Positions 43,210-51,801 of a DNA stretch of 64,000 bases are shown here, in pieces. The translations under genes and the position numbers were made by a program. This stretch comes from Anaerolineales bacterium UBA2317. Its GTDB lineage: Bacteria > Chloroflexota > Anaerolineae > Anaerolineales > Villigracilaceae. The stretch spans positions 1 to 64,000 of the forward strand of contig DDVH01000025.1 in NCBI GenBank assembly GCA_002345215.1. Reading direction: 5' to 3'. The notes beneath the pieces were generated by a model. It was not told the DNA's origin. It did no database searches and was given only the letters and a program-made list of their open reading frames with translations. Numbering within the stretch: the first letter of the stretch is position 1; each line of letters starts with the position of its first letter.

Positions 43210-44694
43210 TTATTTTACTTCAACCGAAATATTAAACGGAATCAACGGTAAAAAGTTCCACCATGAAGGGTTTATCGTAATCTGTGGTTCTTGACGAAAT
43301 GGAAATGACTCAATCAATTCATCTTTTGCATTTTGCAAATTATATCCACGAATCACATTGAAGACTTGTAACACATCCACATGCTTGACAGTGTTTTGAC
43401 TAATTTGCAATTGAAAACGAGTCACACCATCCGAATCAGTGAAAGGTGTATCAATTAATTCAAATTGCATTTCATCAATCACAGAAAAACCTTCGGGAAT
43501 AGAAGCATTCAAATACGATGAAGTTAATGTTTGCATATCATTTGCAAACACATACAACGCTGAAAATTCTGCTTGCATGATTAATGTCAAAGTATCACCT
43601 GCTTCATTTTCAAGCGGAGAAAATTCCTCAACCAAAATTTCTTTTAATTCAAGCGTATCTACAATTAAGAAATCTTTGTCAGCAAGTTCAGTGCGCATTT
43701 GTGTTTCGGCAAGCAACCTTAATTCATTCAATGTTTCTTCACGCAAAATAGCACGGTCATTTTCATTTGCACCAATTGCATTTTCATCTTCCCCACCTGA
43801 TATAGATTCAGGATTCGTAACCGTCATAGATAACCCAAGCGGACCTTCAATTGAAATGATTGATTCCGCCTCTACATTTCCACCTTCACCCGCATTCACT
43901 GCTTGAATTGGAACTTCTACAATTTGATTTACACCGCCTTGCAAAATGGTTCGGTTCAATGTTTCAAACCGAATCAAATCTACTGTTGCAACAATCGTGC
44001 CAGCAGGTATGGTCACTTCACTTGAACTTAAATTTTGAAATTGCACAAATCCTTTGGCTTTTGTTTTTGGAATTGCAATTTGACTAGTAACTACTTTTAT
44101 TTTTTCAACATCTACTATTACAAAAATTTCTTGCGCGGGTATAGCACCATTCAATGAAACTGAATTAAAAGATAAACTCGCCTGCACAGGTATCACTGCT
44201 GAAACCAGTTTTGATTCGGGAAATAATGTCACTTGCGCGCGAGGGATAAATAAACCTGCCAACACCAAAACAGATAGCACCCCAATTGCAAACAAGATGA
44301 TTCTGCCTAATAAAGATTTCACCCAAGCAGGCTCTTGGATGCGAACCTCATCACGCTTCTTTCTCAGGTCAACTTGGGGCGGTTTCGGGATTCGTCTCTT
44401 TCGGGGCGGCGACTCAAGCCAAACGTCCTTTTGAGCCGATGCAGTTGAATCAAAAACTGGAATGTTTAAAGATTCAGCATCTCGGCGAACATTATTCCAA
44501 CGAGTCACTAATCCTAATTGCGCCCCAAGCGAATCAGCATGACGTTGTAAAATTTTCAAATCCAATAATCTTAAACTTACCTTTTCATATTTGGGCCACA
44601 CCAACAAAATGCGCGGAGTCTTCGCCCACGAAAGTTTATCGCGGACTGAAATCAAATTATCATGTGATTCGAGGGTGATGATTTTTGTTTTCAA
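43210..44694 (-). CDS. Baseplate J/gp47-like membrane protein
   Basis: The 494-residue protein has an N-terminal Rossmann-like part (1-95) and a basic linker with PPRKRRIPKPP. One membrane helix (about 127-148) and a long extracytoplasmic region follow. The segment FQNLSSSEVTIPAGTIV and VEVPIQAVNAGEGGNV near residues 220-275 resembles the baseplate J fold of phage tails. Similar chromosomal proteins are found in Chloroflexota outside prophages, and no other phage gene is here. The start is a TTG; no in-frame ATG offers a better choice. It begins 11 bases after the cysteine desulfurase stop. Confidence 0.7.
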   Translation of the reverse strand: MKTKIITLESHDNLISVRDKLSWAKTPRILLVWPKYEKVSLRLLDLKILQRHADSLGAQLGLVTRWNNVRRDAESLNIPVFDSTASAQKDVWLESPPRKRRIPKPPQVDLRKKRDEVRIQEPAWVKSLLGRIILFAIGVLSVLVLAGLFIPRAQVTLFPESKLVSAVIPVQASLSFNSVSLNGAIPAQEIFVIVDVEKIKVVTSQIAIPKTKAKGFVQFQNLSSSEVTIPAGTIVATVDLIRFETLNRTILQGGVNQIVEVPIQAVNAGEGGNVEAESIISIEGPLGLSMTVTNPESISGGEDENAIGANENDRAILREETLNELRLLAETQMRTELADKDFLIVDTLELKEILVEEFSPLENEAGDTLTLIMQAEFSALYVFANDMQTLTSSYLNASIPEGFSVIDEMQFELIDTPFTDSDGVTRFQLQISQNTVKHVDVLQVFNVIRGYNLQNAKDELIESFPFRQEPQITINPSWWNFLPLIPFNISVEVK

Positions 44695-44705
44695 AAGTTA
44701 GTTTG

Positions 44706-45866
44706 CTAATTACTAGTTTTATGGTTACTTAGTTTTCTTGCTTTTTCAATTAATGAAGGCAATGTTTTCAAAAATGAATCAACGTGCTCAGCAGTTGAAT
44801 CTTTTCCAAGTGTTACACGCAAAGAACCCAAAGCCCAATCATCCGAAAAACCTAATGCTTTAATTACTTCACTTGGTTCTGGATTACCTGTTTTGCATGC
44901 CGAGCCAGAAGAACAAGCAAAGCCAGCCGAATCTAGCATTTGCAAAAGCAAATTGCCATCTACATCTTTGAAAACAAATGAAGCATGATTCGGCAAACGA
45001 TTTTGTGGATAACCTGTTAATTGAGAATCAGGAATTGATTCAAGTACAGAACCAATAATATGGTCACGCAATGGTTTGACATGATTTATTCTTTCTTCTC
45101 TTTCTTCATCAGCCAATCTCAATGCTTCTGCAAACCCGACAATATAAGGAACATTATGAGTTCCTGCCCGCAAACTGCTTTCTTGGCTTCCACCTGTGAG
45201 ATGTGGAATCAGTTGCGTGCCCTTGCGAACATACAAAGCTCCAACACCTTTTGGTCCATAAAATTTATGTCCACCGAGTGACATTAAATCTACACCAAGT
45301 TTTTGAACATCCACATCTAAATATGCGGCGGCTTGCACCGCATCTGTATGAAACAAAATGTTATTTGCTTTTGCAACTTGAGCCAAATCCGCAATTGGAT
45401 TTATTGTTCCGATTTCATTATTGGCATACATCACTGAAGCGAGAGAAGTATTATTGCAAACGGCTTTACTCAAAGACGCAACTGTAATTTCGCCATGCTC
45501 ATTAACATCTAACCATTCAAGTAAAAAGTTATATTCTTTTTCAAGTTGTCCTGCCGTTTTACTCACGGCAGGATGTTCTGTTTTTGCAGTCAAAATCCAT
45601 TTGCCTGTATCGCGCCTCGCCATCATCGCGCCACGCAAAGCCAAATTATCTGCCTCAGAGCCGCCTGATGTAAAAATAATTTCATCGGCACGGCAATGCA
45701 ACACCTTAGCAACTTTTTCGCGGGCTTCTTCAATGGCCGTCTCCGCTTTTTGACCAAAGCGATGAATCGAAGATGGATTCCCAAATGAATCAGAGAAATA
45801 CGGCATCATCACGTCTAAGACGCGTTTGTCTAATGGTGTTGTGGCGGCGTAATCAAGATAAATCAT
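44706..45866 (-). CDS. Cysteine desulfurase (NifS/IscS family)
   Basis: The 386-residue PLP enzyme takes sulfur from cysteine for Fe-S clusters or tRNA thiolation. Key marks are IYLDYAATTPLD at the start, GNPSSIHRFGQKA, FTSGGSEADNLAL, KTEHPAV, the PLP lysine in SLGGHKFYGPKGVG, LRAGTHNVP and the catalytic Cys in ACSSGSACKTGNPEPS. The frame opens 12 codons earlier, but 45866 is the family start. A TATAAT lies 7 bases upstream, which suggests a leaderless mRNA. No IscU or IscR gene is beside it. Confidence 0.92.
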   Translation of the reverse strand: MIYLDYAATTPLDKRVLDVMMPYFSDSFGNPSSIHRFGQKAETAIEEAREKVAKVLHCRADEIIFTSGGSEADNLALRGAMMARRDTGKWILTAKTEHPAVSKTAGQLEKEYNFLLEWLDVNEHGEITVASLSKAVCNNTSLASVMYANNEIGTINPIADLAQVAKANNILFHTDAVQAAAYLDVDVQKLGVDLMSLGGHKFYGPKGVGALYVRKGTQLIPHLTGGSQESSLRAGTHNVPYIVGFAEALRLADEEREERINHVKPLRDHIIGSVLESIPDSQLTGYPQNRLPNHASFVFKDVDGNLLLQMLDSAGFACSSGSACKTGNPEPSEVIKALGFSDDWALGSLRVTLGKDSTAEHVDSFLKTLPSLIEKARKLSNHKTSN

Positions 45867-45873
45867 AGATAAG

Positions 45874-45879
45874 ATTATA
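45874..45879 (-). promoter_or_regulatory. -10 box for a probable leaderless cysteine desulfurase mRNA
   Basis: On minus a perfect TATAAT is followed by exactly 7 bases and then the ATG. No Shine-Dalgarno sequence is present. The -35 region is weak. Confidence 0.4.
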
Positions 45880-45975
45880 ACCCGCCTCTGACTTGACTTC
45901 ATCTTGATTCAGTTCCTCAAATTTGATTCTCATCCTCGACTTTTGTTGTACAATCACTATACAGGAGATGTAACA

Positions 45976-46788
45976 ATGGCAGATAATGAATCCGAAGACA
46001 GAAACATAATTCCCGTAGAAGAAGAGGCGATGCCCGCACTAGCGGATAAGAATCAAGCCGAAGATGAATCAAAAGAAGAGAAGGAATCTTTTCTATCAAG
46101 ATTCGGGCGGGCATTTATCAATTTCTTACGAGCCTTGTTGAGATTGGTTTTAATTCTGGCATTGTTTGGGATATTAATTTTTTACGGTTTACCTTATATC
46201 CAACGCACATTTATCGCGCCAGTGGAAGAGAACGCTTCGCGCATGAGTGAGTTGGAAAATGAAATTGCGAGATTACAAACCGAAGTTGCTGAAATGAATC
46301 ATCGTTTGATTACAGTTGAGACAACGATTGAAACGCATTCGGCTTCGATTCAAAAATTGGAAGAAATTCAAGCTACGATTGAAAGTGAATTGCAAGCAAA
46401 TAATAATTCAGTGTTACTTGAATTGAAACATGAAGTGATGTTAGCGCGTGCATTTGACATGCTCGGACGGGCACGTTTGTATTTATCACAAAGTAATTTT
46501 GGTTTGGCACAAGAAGATGTGCAAAGTGCGCGAGATTTATTATTTGAGTTGCAAACTGAAACAGGTGATGAAGTGTTAACTCAAGTGATTGCACGTTTAG
46601 ATTTAGCATTAGGCAATTTACCACAATTCCCCGTGGTTGCATCTGGTGACTTGGAAATTGCTTGGCAAATTTTGATAAGTGGTGAAGCAAGTGCAATTTC
46701 AACATCAACTTCAACACCATTTGTTGAAGATTTCTTAACTGCTACGCCAACTCCGTTTGATGTTCCATCTGTAACACCAACGCCATAA
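45976..46788 (+). CDS. Membrane-anchored coiled-coil protein, function unknown
   Basis: The 270-residue protein has an acidic cytoplasmic head (1-45), one membrane helix (about 55-78) and a coiled coil (about 88-145, heptads with SELENEIARLQTEVAEMNHR). A helical bundle (about 150-225) and a Thr/Pro-rich tail follow. The helical part recalls HemX-like or tetratricopeptide-like proteins, but no clear family was recognised. AGGAGA precedes the ATG at 45976; the frame opens 24 codons earlier without a ribosome site. Confidence 0.7.
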   Translation: MADNESEDRNIIPVEEEAMPALADKNQAEDESKEEKESFLSRFGRAFINFLRALLRLVLILALFGILIFYGLPYIQRTFIAPVEENASRMSELENEIARLQTEVAEMNHRLITVETTIETHSASIQKLEEIQATIESELQANNNSVLLELKHEVMLARAFDMLGRARLYLSQSNFGLAQEDVQSARDLLFELQTETGDEVLTQVIARLDLALGNLPQFPVVASGDLEIAWQILISGEASAISTSTSTPFVEDFLTATPTPFDVPSVTPTP

Positions 46789-46812
46789 ACAGAACAAATG
46801 TTCTGTTATAAT
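46788..46812 (+). promoter_or_regulatory. Palindromic operator overlapping the -10 box of the VOC gene
   Basis: AACAGAACA-AA-TGTTCTGTT (46788-46807) is a palindrome with perfect 9-base arms. It runs into TATAAT (46807-46812). The core GAAC-N4-GTTC is the pattern of Gram-positive type LexA boxes. Its place between the -35 and -10 zones fits repression of the gene at 46850. Confidence 0.5.
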
Positions 46813-46849
46813 CTTCGATACCATTTTTCTTAAGATATAGGAGATTATC

Positions 46850-47242
46850 ATGAATCAAAATACAACTTGGGCAAAAACTATCAGTGCAATCACATTATTT
46901 GTTGAGGATTTAGAATCTACAAAACAGTATTATCAAAATGTTTTTGGATTACCTATATTTTATGAAGACCCTAATTCAGCAGTCTTTAAATTTGGCGAGA
47001 CATTAATCAATTTGTTGAAAATATCAGAAGCCAATGAACTAATTGAACCTGCTAAAGTAGCAAACCGTGAATCTGGTTCTCGTTTTGTTTTTACGATTCC
47101 AGTAGATGATGTAGATAAAATGTGTGCAGAATTAACATCTCGCGGAGTGAAATTGCTAAATGGTCCCATGGATAGACCTTGGGGCATTCGCACTGCAAGT
47201 TTTCTTGACCCTGCTGGCTATATTTGGGAAATTGCAAAGTAA
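46850..47242 (+). CDS. VOC-family (glyoxalase-like) protein
   Basis: The 130-residue protein has the two beta-alpha-beta-beta-beta halves of the vicinal oxygen chelate fold: ISAITLFVEDLESTKQYYQNVFGLP at the start and RFVFTIPVDDVDKMCAELTSRGV in the middle. It closes GIRTASFLDPAGYIWEIAK, with the Glu ligand near the end. The fold serves glyoxalases, dioxygenases and antibiotic-binding proteins; the substrate is unknown. AGGAG precedes the ATG, and an operator-like palindrome overlaps its -10 box. Confidence 0.85.
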   Translation: MNQNTTWAKTISAITLFVEDLESTKQYYQNVFGLPIFYEDPNSAVFKFGETLINLLKISEANELIEPAKVANRESGSRFVFTIPVDDVDKMCAELTSRGVKLLNGPMDRPWGIRTASFLDPAGYIWEIAK

Positions 47243-47257
47243 TAAGTTTTGTCTGAT

Positions 47258-47293
47258 AAAGAACTCCGAGAATATTCTCGAAGTTCTTTTTTT
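47258..47293 (+). terminator. Terminator after the VOC gene
   Basis: AAAGAACTCCGAG and CTCGAAGTTCTTT pair with one mismatch around a short loop, followed by TTTTG. Confidence 0.7.
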
Positions 47294-47355
47294 GATGATA
47301 CATAACGCCCAAGCGGGTATAATTTCGCAAGTTATTATTTTTTAGGAGCATTGAT

Positions 47356-48786
47356 ATGGCACAAAAATTAAAATTTGGAACAGATGGCTGGCGTGGGGTC
47401 ATTGCAGAAGATTATACATTTGATAATGTCCGCAGAGCCGCACAAGGCTTTGCTTCATATATGCTATCCATTGGCAAAAAAGGTCAATGGATTGTGGTTG
47501 GGCATGATATGCGTTTTGCGAGTGAACATTTCGCCGCCGCAGTTGCGGAAGTGTTAGCAGGCAATGGTTTGAAAGTTTATTTAACAGATGGTGCAACCCC
47601 AACCCCAGTCATTGCTTATGCTGTGGTTGATAAAAAAGCCGCAGGCGCAGTGAACATTACAGCAAGTCACAACCCACCCACTGACAATGGATTCAAAGTC
47701 CGTAACGAAACAGGTGGTGCCATTGACCCTGAAGGTTTAAAACAAATTGAAGCAGGCATTCCAGATGATATCAAAGATGTGAAGCGAAAAAATTATAAAG
47801 AAGCTGAATCTGCTGGTGAAATTGTCAAGTTTGATGCGGCGACTCCATACATTGAACATCTCACTCGTGATGGATTAATTGATTTGGGACCCATCAAAGA
47901 TGCTGGATTAACTGTTATGGTAGATACGATGTGGGGCAATGGCGCGGGTTGGTTTCCACGTTTGTTAGCAGGTGGAAAAACAAAAGTGATTGAAATTCAT
48001 AATGAACGTAATCCATCTTTTCCTGAGATGAAACGACCAGAACCGATTCAACCGAACATTGATGTTGGTCTACGCGCTACAGTGGAGAATAAGGCTGACG
48101 TTTTGTTAATCACCGATGGTGATGCTGACCGTTGTGGAATTGGTGATGAAAATGGAAATTTCATTAATCAATTGCGTGTTTATGCTTTGCTTGCTTATTA
48201 TTTACTTGAAATTCGCAAAGAACGTGGTGACATTGTAAAGACTTTGTCTACAACAGGTATGTTGAACAAACTTGGTGAAATTTATGGAGTTCCTGTCCAT
48301 GAGACAGGTGTTGGATTTAAATATGTCGCCCCGAAAATGACAGAAACAAATGCATTAATCGGCGGCGAAGAATCAGGTGGTTATGCATTTCGTGGAAACG
48401 TGCCAGAACGCGATGGAATCTTAGCAGGTTTATACATGCTTGACTTTATGGTCAAGACTGGAAAGAAACCAACCGAATTACTCAAAGATTTATTTGCAAA
48501 AGTTGGCGGCGAATATTTCTATGACCGTGTGGATAGTCCATTTAGTGGTGACCCTGAAGCACGTAAGAAAATTATTCGTGATAACAATCCTTCAACTTTA
48601 GGTGGGTTAAAAGTTGTTGATTTAATTACAGTAGATGGTTTTCAATACAAACTTGAAGACGGTGGCTGGATGTTGATTCGTTTTTCAGGAACAGAACCGA
48701 TTTTACGTGTATATACTGAGACACGTCATCAAGATAAAGTCAAAGCAATTTTGGAAGACGGTCTCAAAGTTGCGGGAATAAAATAA
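47356..48786 (+). CDS. Phosphoglucomutase/phosphomannomutase family protein
   Basis: The 476-residue protein has the four-domain alpha-D-phosphohexomutase plan. It opens KFGTDGWRGVIAEDYT, carries the phosphoserine loop TASHNPPTDNG near residue 103 and the metal loop DGDADRCG near 255. The sugar-binding loop GGEESGGYA near 335 and the phosphate-binding RFSGTEPILRVYTET near 445 follow. It moves phosphate between C1 and C6 of hexoses for envelope or glycogen metabolism. Glucose or mannose preference is not decidable. AGGAG precedes the start. Confidence 0.92.
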   Translation: MAQKLKFGTDGWRGVIAEDYTFDNVRRAAQGFASYMLSIGKKGQWIVVGHDMRFASEHFAAAVAEVLAGNGLKVYLTDGATPTPVIAYAVVDKKAAGAVNITASHNPPTDNGFKVRNETGGAIDPEGLKQIEAGIPDDIKDVKRKNYKEAESAGEIVKFDAATPYIEHLTRDGLIDLGPIKDAGLTVMVDTMWGNGAGWFPRLLAGGKTKVIEIHNERNPSFPEMKRPEPIQPNIDVGLRATVENKADVLLITDGDADRCGIGDENGNFINQLRVYALLAYYLLEIRKERGDIVKTLSTTGMLNKLGEIYGVPVHETGVGFKYVAPKMTETNALIGGEESGGYAFRGNVPERDGILAGLYMLDFMVKTGKKPTELLKDLFAKVGGEYFYDRVDSPFSGDPEARKKIIRDNNPSTLGGLKVVDLITVDGFQYKLEDGGWMLIRFSGTEPILRVYTETRHQDKVKAILEDGLKVAGIK

Positions 48787-48788
48787 AG

Positions 48789-48828
48789 TAACAAAGTGGC
48801 AGTCATTTCTATGACTGCCACTTTGTTA
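48789..48828 (+). terminator. 18-bp hairpin between the phosphohexomutase and HEAT genes
   Basis: A perfect 18-bp stem (TAACAAAGTGGCAGTCAT and its inverse) with a 4-base loop lies 2 bases after the phosphohexomutase stop. The converging gene ends 4 bases beyond it, so it can terminate both. Confidence 0.75.
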
Positions 48829-48832
48829 TGTG

Positions 48833-49396
48833 TTAATTCAGTAAACTTGAAATGATAGCAAACAACATACCTGCTACAATAATAATGATTACGGGCCATA
48901 GGTTTAGTGGTTCATTTCGTTGAGGCTGGGTTTCCTCGCTTTTTTCTCCATTTTTATCTGTGTCTTTTACACTTGATTTACCACGAGATGAACTTATAAA
49001 ATAACCAATCACCCCTATAACCACGATCAAGAACAATATTGGGCCACCTAAAAACGCCAGTAAAAAAATAAAACCTTCAGGTCCAAATATCAGCAATGAA
49101 AATACCAATCCAATAAGGATTATCCAGCCGTACACTTTTAAAAATTTCTGGGAGGCAGAATTAGAATCTTTTGACTCTCCGTCCCCCTTGGATTCATTAA
49201 TAGGGACATTATGCGCCTGCAATGCCTTTTTAGCTTCTCTTGCTACTAAGAAATCTGAATCATTAATAGTTTCAAGTAAAGCATCTATGGCACTTTGGGG
49301 AATCGTTTTCATCCGACGTAATGAACGACACGCATCAAAGCGCTTATTTCCACTATCACTTTTCAAATCTTCTATATATTTTTCGATACTATCCAT
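48833..49396 (-). CDS. HEAT-like repeat protein with membrane helices
   Basis: The 187-residue protein begins with one or two HEAT-like helical repeats (about 5-65: SIEKYIEDLKSD ... ACRSLRRM ... AIDALLETINDSDFLVAREA). Two membrane segments (about 88-135), a charged loop and a final membrane helix (about 165-185) follow. HEAT repeats usually bind proteins. GAGGT lies 5-6 bases before the ATG at 49396, which is chosen over one 4 codons earlier. Function unknown. Confidence 0.65.
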   Translation of the reverse strand: MDSIEKYIEDLKSDSGNKRFDACRSLRRMKTIPQSAIDALLETINDSDFLVAREAKKALQAHNVPINESKGDGESKDSNSASQKFLKVYGWIILIGLVFSLLIFGPEGFIFLLAFLGGPILFLIVVIGVIGYFISSSRGKSSVKDTDKNGEKSEETQPQRNEPLNLWPVIIIIVAGMLFAIISSLLN

Positions 49397-49446
49397 GAAT
49401 GACCTCAAAATGTTTATTGAAAACCTGACAGCATTATAATGTATTC

Positions 49447-50268
49447 ATGCAACTCACAGACACCCACTGTCATTTAGACTATCATAAATTCAACGCAGAC
49501 CGCGAGGAAGTGATTCAACGTGCGAATGATTCGGGATTGATAAAACTTCTGGTTCCAGGACTCCAGCATAAATCAAGTAAAGAGGCGGTGTTATTAGCAG
49601 AAAAATATCCAAGCGTGTATGCGGCTGTGGGGTTTCATCCAACTGATTTGGAAGAATTTAATCCACAAACATTTGATGAAGTAAAGAAACTTGCCACCCA
49701 TCCAAAAGTGGTTGCGATTGGCGAAATTGGCATTGACTATTATTGGGTCAAAGAAAAAGAGAAGCGTGAGTTTCAGCACGAAGCCTTGAAACAGCAATTG
49801 AATTTTGCCAAAGAAGTGAATAAACCTGTCATCATCCACATGCGCGAAGAAAATGATGCTTGGTTTGGTGAAGCCTCTGTGGATTTATTAAACATTTTGG
49901 AAGAATGGCAAAAAAGTTTAACGGGTGAGTTGGCAGAAAAACCTGGAGTGCTTCATTCATTTAATGGCACTCTCGAAACCACTCAAAAAGGCTTGGACTT
50001 AAATTTTTACATCGGCGTGACGGGACCAGTCACTTATAAAAACGCAGATAAAAAGAGAGAAATTGTCAAACAACTGCCTTTGGACAGGCTTCTGATTGAG
50101 ACAGATTCGCCATTTTTAAGCCCTGTTCCCGTTCGTGAAAAAAGGAACGAACCCTCGTACATTTTGCACATTGCTGATAGAATAGCAGAAATCCATTCCA
50201 AAAGCCCGGCGGAGATTGCCGCAATCACAACACAAAACGCGGCTCGACTCTTTGCTTGGGGAGACTGA
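49447..50268 (+). CDS. tatD: TatD-family metal-dependent hydrolase
   Basis: The 273-residue protein has the TatD metal ligands: LTDTHCHLDYHKF at the start, AVGFHPTDLEE near residue 60, AIGEIGIDYYW near 95, VIIHMREEN near 130, LHSFNGT near 165 and LLIETDSPFLSP near 218. TatD proteins are DNases or related hydrolases of the amidohydrolase superfamily. Its stop is directly followed by the start of the prenyl synthase gene, so the two are one transcript. Confidence 0.92.
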   Translation: MQLTDTHCHLDYHKFNADREEVIQRANDSGLIKLLVPGLQHKSSKEAVLLAEKYPSVYAAVGFHPTDLEEFNPQTFDEVKKLATHPKVVAIGEIGIDYYWVKEKEKREFQHEALKQQLNFAKEVNKPVIIHMREENDAWFGEASVDLLNILEEWQKSLTGELAEKPGVLHSFNGTLETTQKGLDLNFYIGVTGPVTYKNADKKREIVKQLPLDRLLIETDSPFLSPVPVREKRNEPSYILHIADRIAEIHSKSPAEIAAITTQNAARLFAWGD

Positions 50269-51234
50269 ATGAATGCTATTACTTTTATCTCACCCGTAAC
50301 CGAAGAAATTAAACTTGTCGAAGAACGCATGCGCGAACAAGCGGATTCTGCTCATGCCGATTTACGCGCCGCGCTTGAGCATTTGATGAAAGCCGGAGGC
50401 AAACGCATCCGCCCTACCCTCGGCTTGCTCGTTGGAAACATGCTGGGTGCCCCGCTTGAAAAATTGGTTACACTTGGCGCGGCAGTTGAACTTCTTCACA
50501 CTGCCACACTCGTGCATGATGATTTAATTGATGGATCTTTGCTTCGTCGTGGAACTCCAACACTCAATGCACGTTGGGCTCCACCTGCAACAGTTCTAAC
50601 TGGTGATTTTATTTTCGCTCGTGCCGCCAAACTCGCCGCCGAAACTGATGATTTGCGATTGATGAATCTGTTTGCAGATACACTTTCGATTATCGTCAAT
50701 GGTGAGTTAACTCAAATGTTCAGCTCTCGTGGATTAATTAATCGAGATAATTATTACAAACGAATTTATGCCAAAACTGCTTCATTGTTTGAAATGACTT
50801 CACATGCGGCGGCAATGGTCAGCCCTGCAAGTGAAGAAACGATTAAATGCATGCGTGAATTTGGATATCAACTCGGCATGGCATTTCAAATTGTGGATGA
50901 TATTTTGGATTTCACCGGCGACCAAACTTCTGTCGGAAAACCCATCGGTTCAGACTTACATAACGGCTTGGTCACGCTCCCCGGCATTTACTACACAGAA
51001 TCCAATCCCACCGACCCAGACATTCTCTCCCTTGCCAACGGCGGCTGGACAAATCACGAAAACATGACCCGCCTTGTAGATAACATCCGTGCAAGTGATT
51101 CTGCTCATAAAGCCATGCAAGAAGCCGAAAATTATGTGGACCGCGCCATTGCTTGTTTAGAAAATATCCAACCTTGTGCTGAACGTGATGCATTAGAAAA
51201 TTTAGCAAAATATATTGTTGATCGTAAAATCTAA
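50269..51234 (+). CDS. Polyprenyl (octaprenyl/heptaprenyl-type) diphosphate synthase
   Basis: The 321-residue enzyme has the first Asp-rich motif LVHDDLIDGSLLRRGTPT near residue 83 and the second, QIVDDILDFTGD, near 207. GGKRIRPTLGLL near 42 and KTASLFEMTSHAAA near 165 are also present. It lengthens isoprenoid diphosphates, probably for a quinone side chain. The short DDxxD form rather than DDxxxxD fits long-chain (all-trans) synthases. The start codon follows the tatD stop with no gap. Confidence 0.92.
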   Translation: MNAITFISPVTEEIKLVEERMREQADSAHADLRAALEHLMKAGGKRIRPTLGLLVGNMLGAPLEKLVTLGAAVELLHTATLVHDDLIDGSLLRRGTPTLNARWAPPATVLTGDFIFARAAKLAAETDDLRLMNLFADTLSIIVNGELTQMFSSRGLINRDNYYKRIYAKTASLFEMTSHAAAMVSPASEETIKCMREFGYQLGMAFQIVDDILDFTGDQTSVGKPIGSDLHNGLVTLPGIYYTESNPTDPDILSLANGGWTNHENMTRLVDNIRASDSAHKAMQEAENYVDRAIACLENIQPCAERDALENLAKYIVDRKI

Positions 51235-51275
51235 TTAGTCTTATTGGTCTAACAAGTCTTACTGGTCATTTTTCA
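51235..51275. repeat. Short copy of the AGACC/GGTCT repeat
   Basis: TTAGTCTTATTGGTCTAAC matches the style of 37684-37720. It lies between the prenyl synthase and yceD genes. Confidence 0.5.
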
Positions 51276-51294
51276 ACCTTCCAACTTTTAAACT

Positions 51295-51792
51295 ATGAAA
51301 AAACCATTTCGTTTTAACGTCGGATTTATTATCCATGAAGAAGTCGGTTATAACCACGACTTCCCTTTTGAGTTTGATGAAATTGCTTTAGATGACCTTG
51401 AATTGCGAAACTTCTCAGGGGTTGCCAATGTTGGCAAAACCCCACAAGGATTAATCCTGCAAGCAGAATTTTCTGCCGAAACTAGTTTGGAATGTGTTCG
51501 TTGTTTAACCAAATTTGAACATCAATTAGATTGGTCTTTTACTGAACTATATGCTTTCGATAAACGTTCTGAAATAGAAACTGAACTCCTCTTGCCTGAA
51601 GACGCTCACTTAGATTTAGCAGAACTTATTCGTGATTATGCCTTGCTAGAAATTCCCATCAGCCCCATCCATGATGAAAATTGCAAAGGCTTATGCCCAG
51701 AGTGTGGTCAGAATTTGAACCTCAAAGATTGTGGTCACAGACCCCCTGAACCTGATTCTCCGTTTGCGAAGCTGAAAGATTTGTTGGAATAA
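51295..51792 (+). CDS. YceD/DUF177 family protein
   Basis: The 165-residue protein shows DUF177 marks: SLECVRCLTKFEHQL near residue 64, a middle DLAELIRDYALLEIPISPI near 103 and the cysteine-rich GLCPECGQNLNLKDCGH near 130. The four cysteines after residue 125 plus CVRC may bind zinc. YceD is linked to 23S rRNA accumulation and is normally followed by rpmF (L32). Here a membrane glycosyltransferase follows and no rpmF is seen. No ribosome site is visible. Confidence 0.87.
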   Translation: MKKPFRFNVGFIIHEEVGYNHDFPFEFDEIALDDLELRNFSGVANVGKTPQGLILQAEFSAETSLECVRCLTKFEHQLDWSFTELYAFDKRSEIETELLLPEDAHLDLAELIRDYALLEIPISPIHDENCKGLCPECGQNLNLKDCGHRPPEPDSPFAKLKDLLE

Positions 51793-51801
51793 ACTTTTCA
51801 G

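Noticed and set aside
43210..44694. Prophage remnant because of the baseplate-J-like fold
   Set aside because: No other phage gene is nearby, the protein has a membrane helix and a cytoplasmic domain, and it sits in a row with cysteine desulfurase and ruvX.
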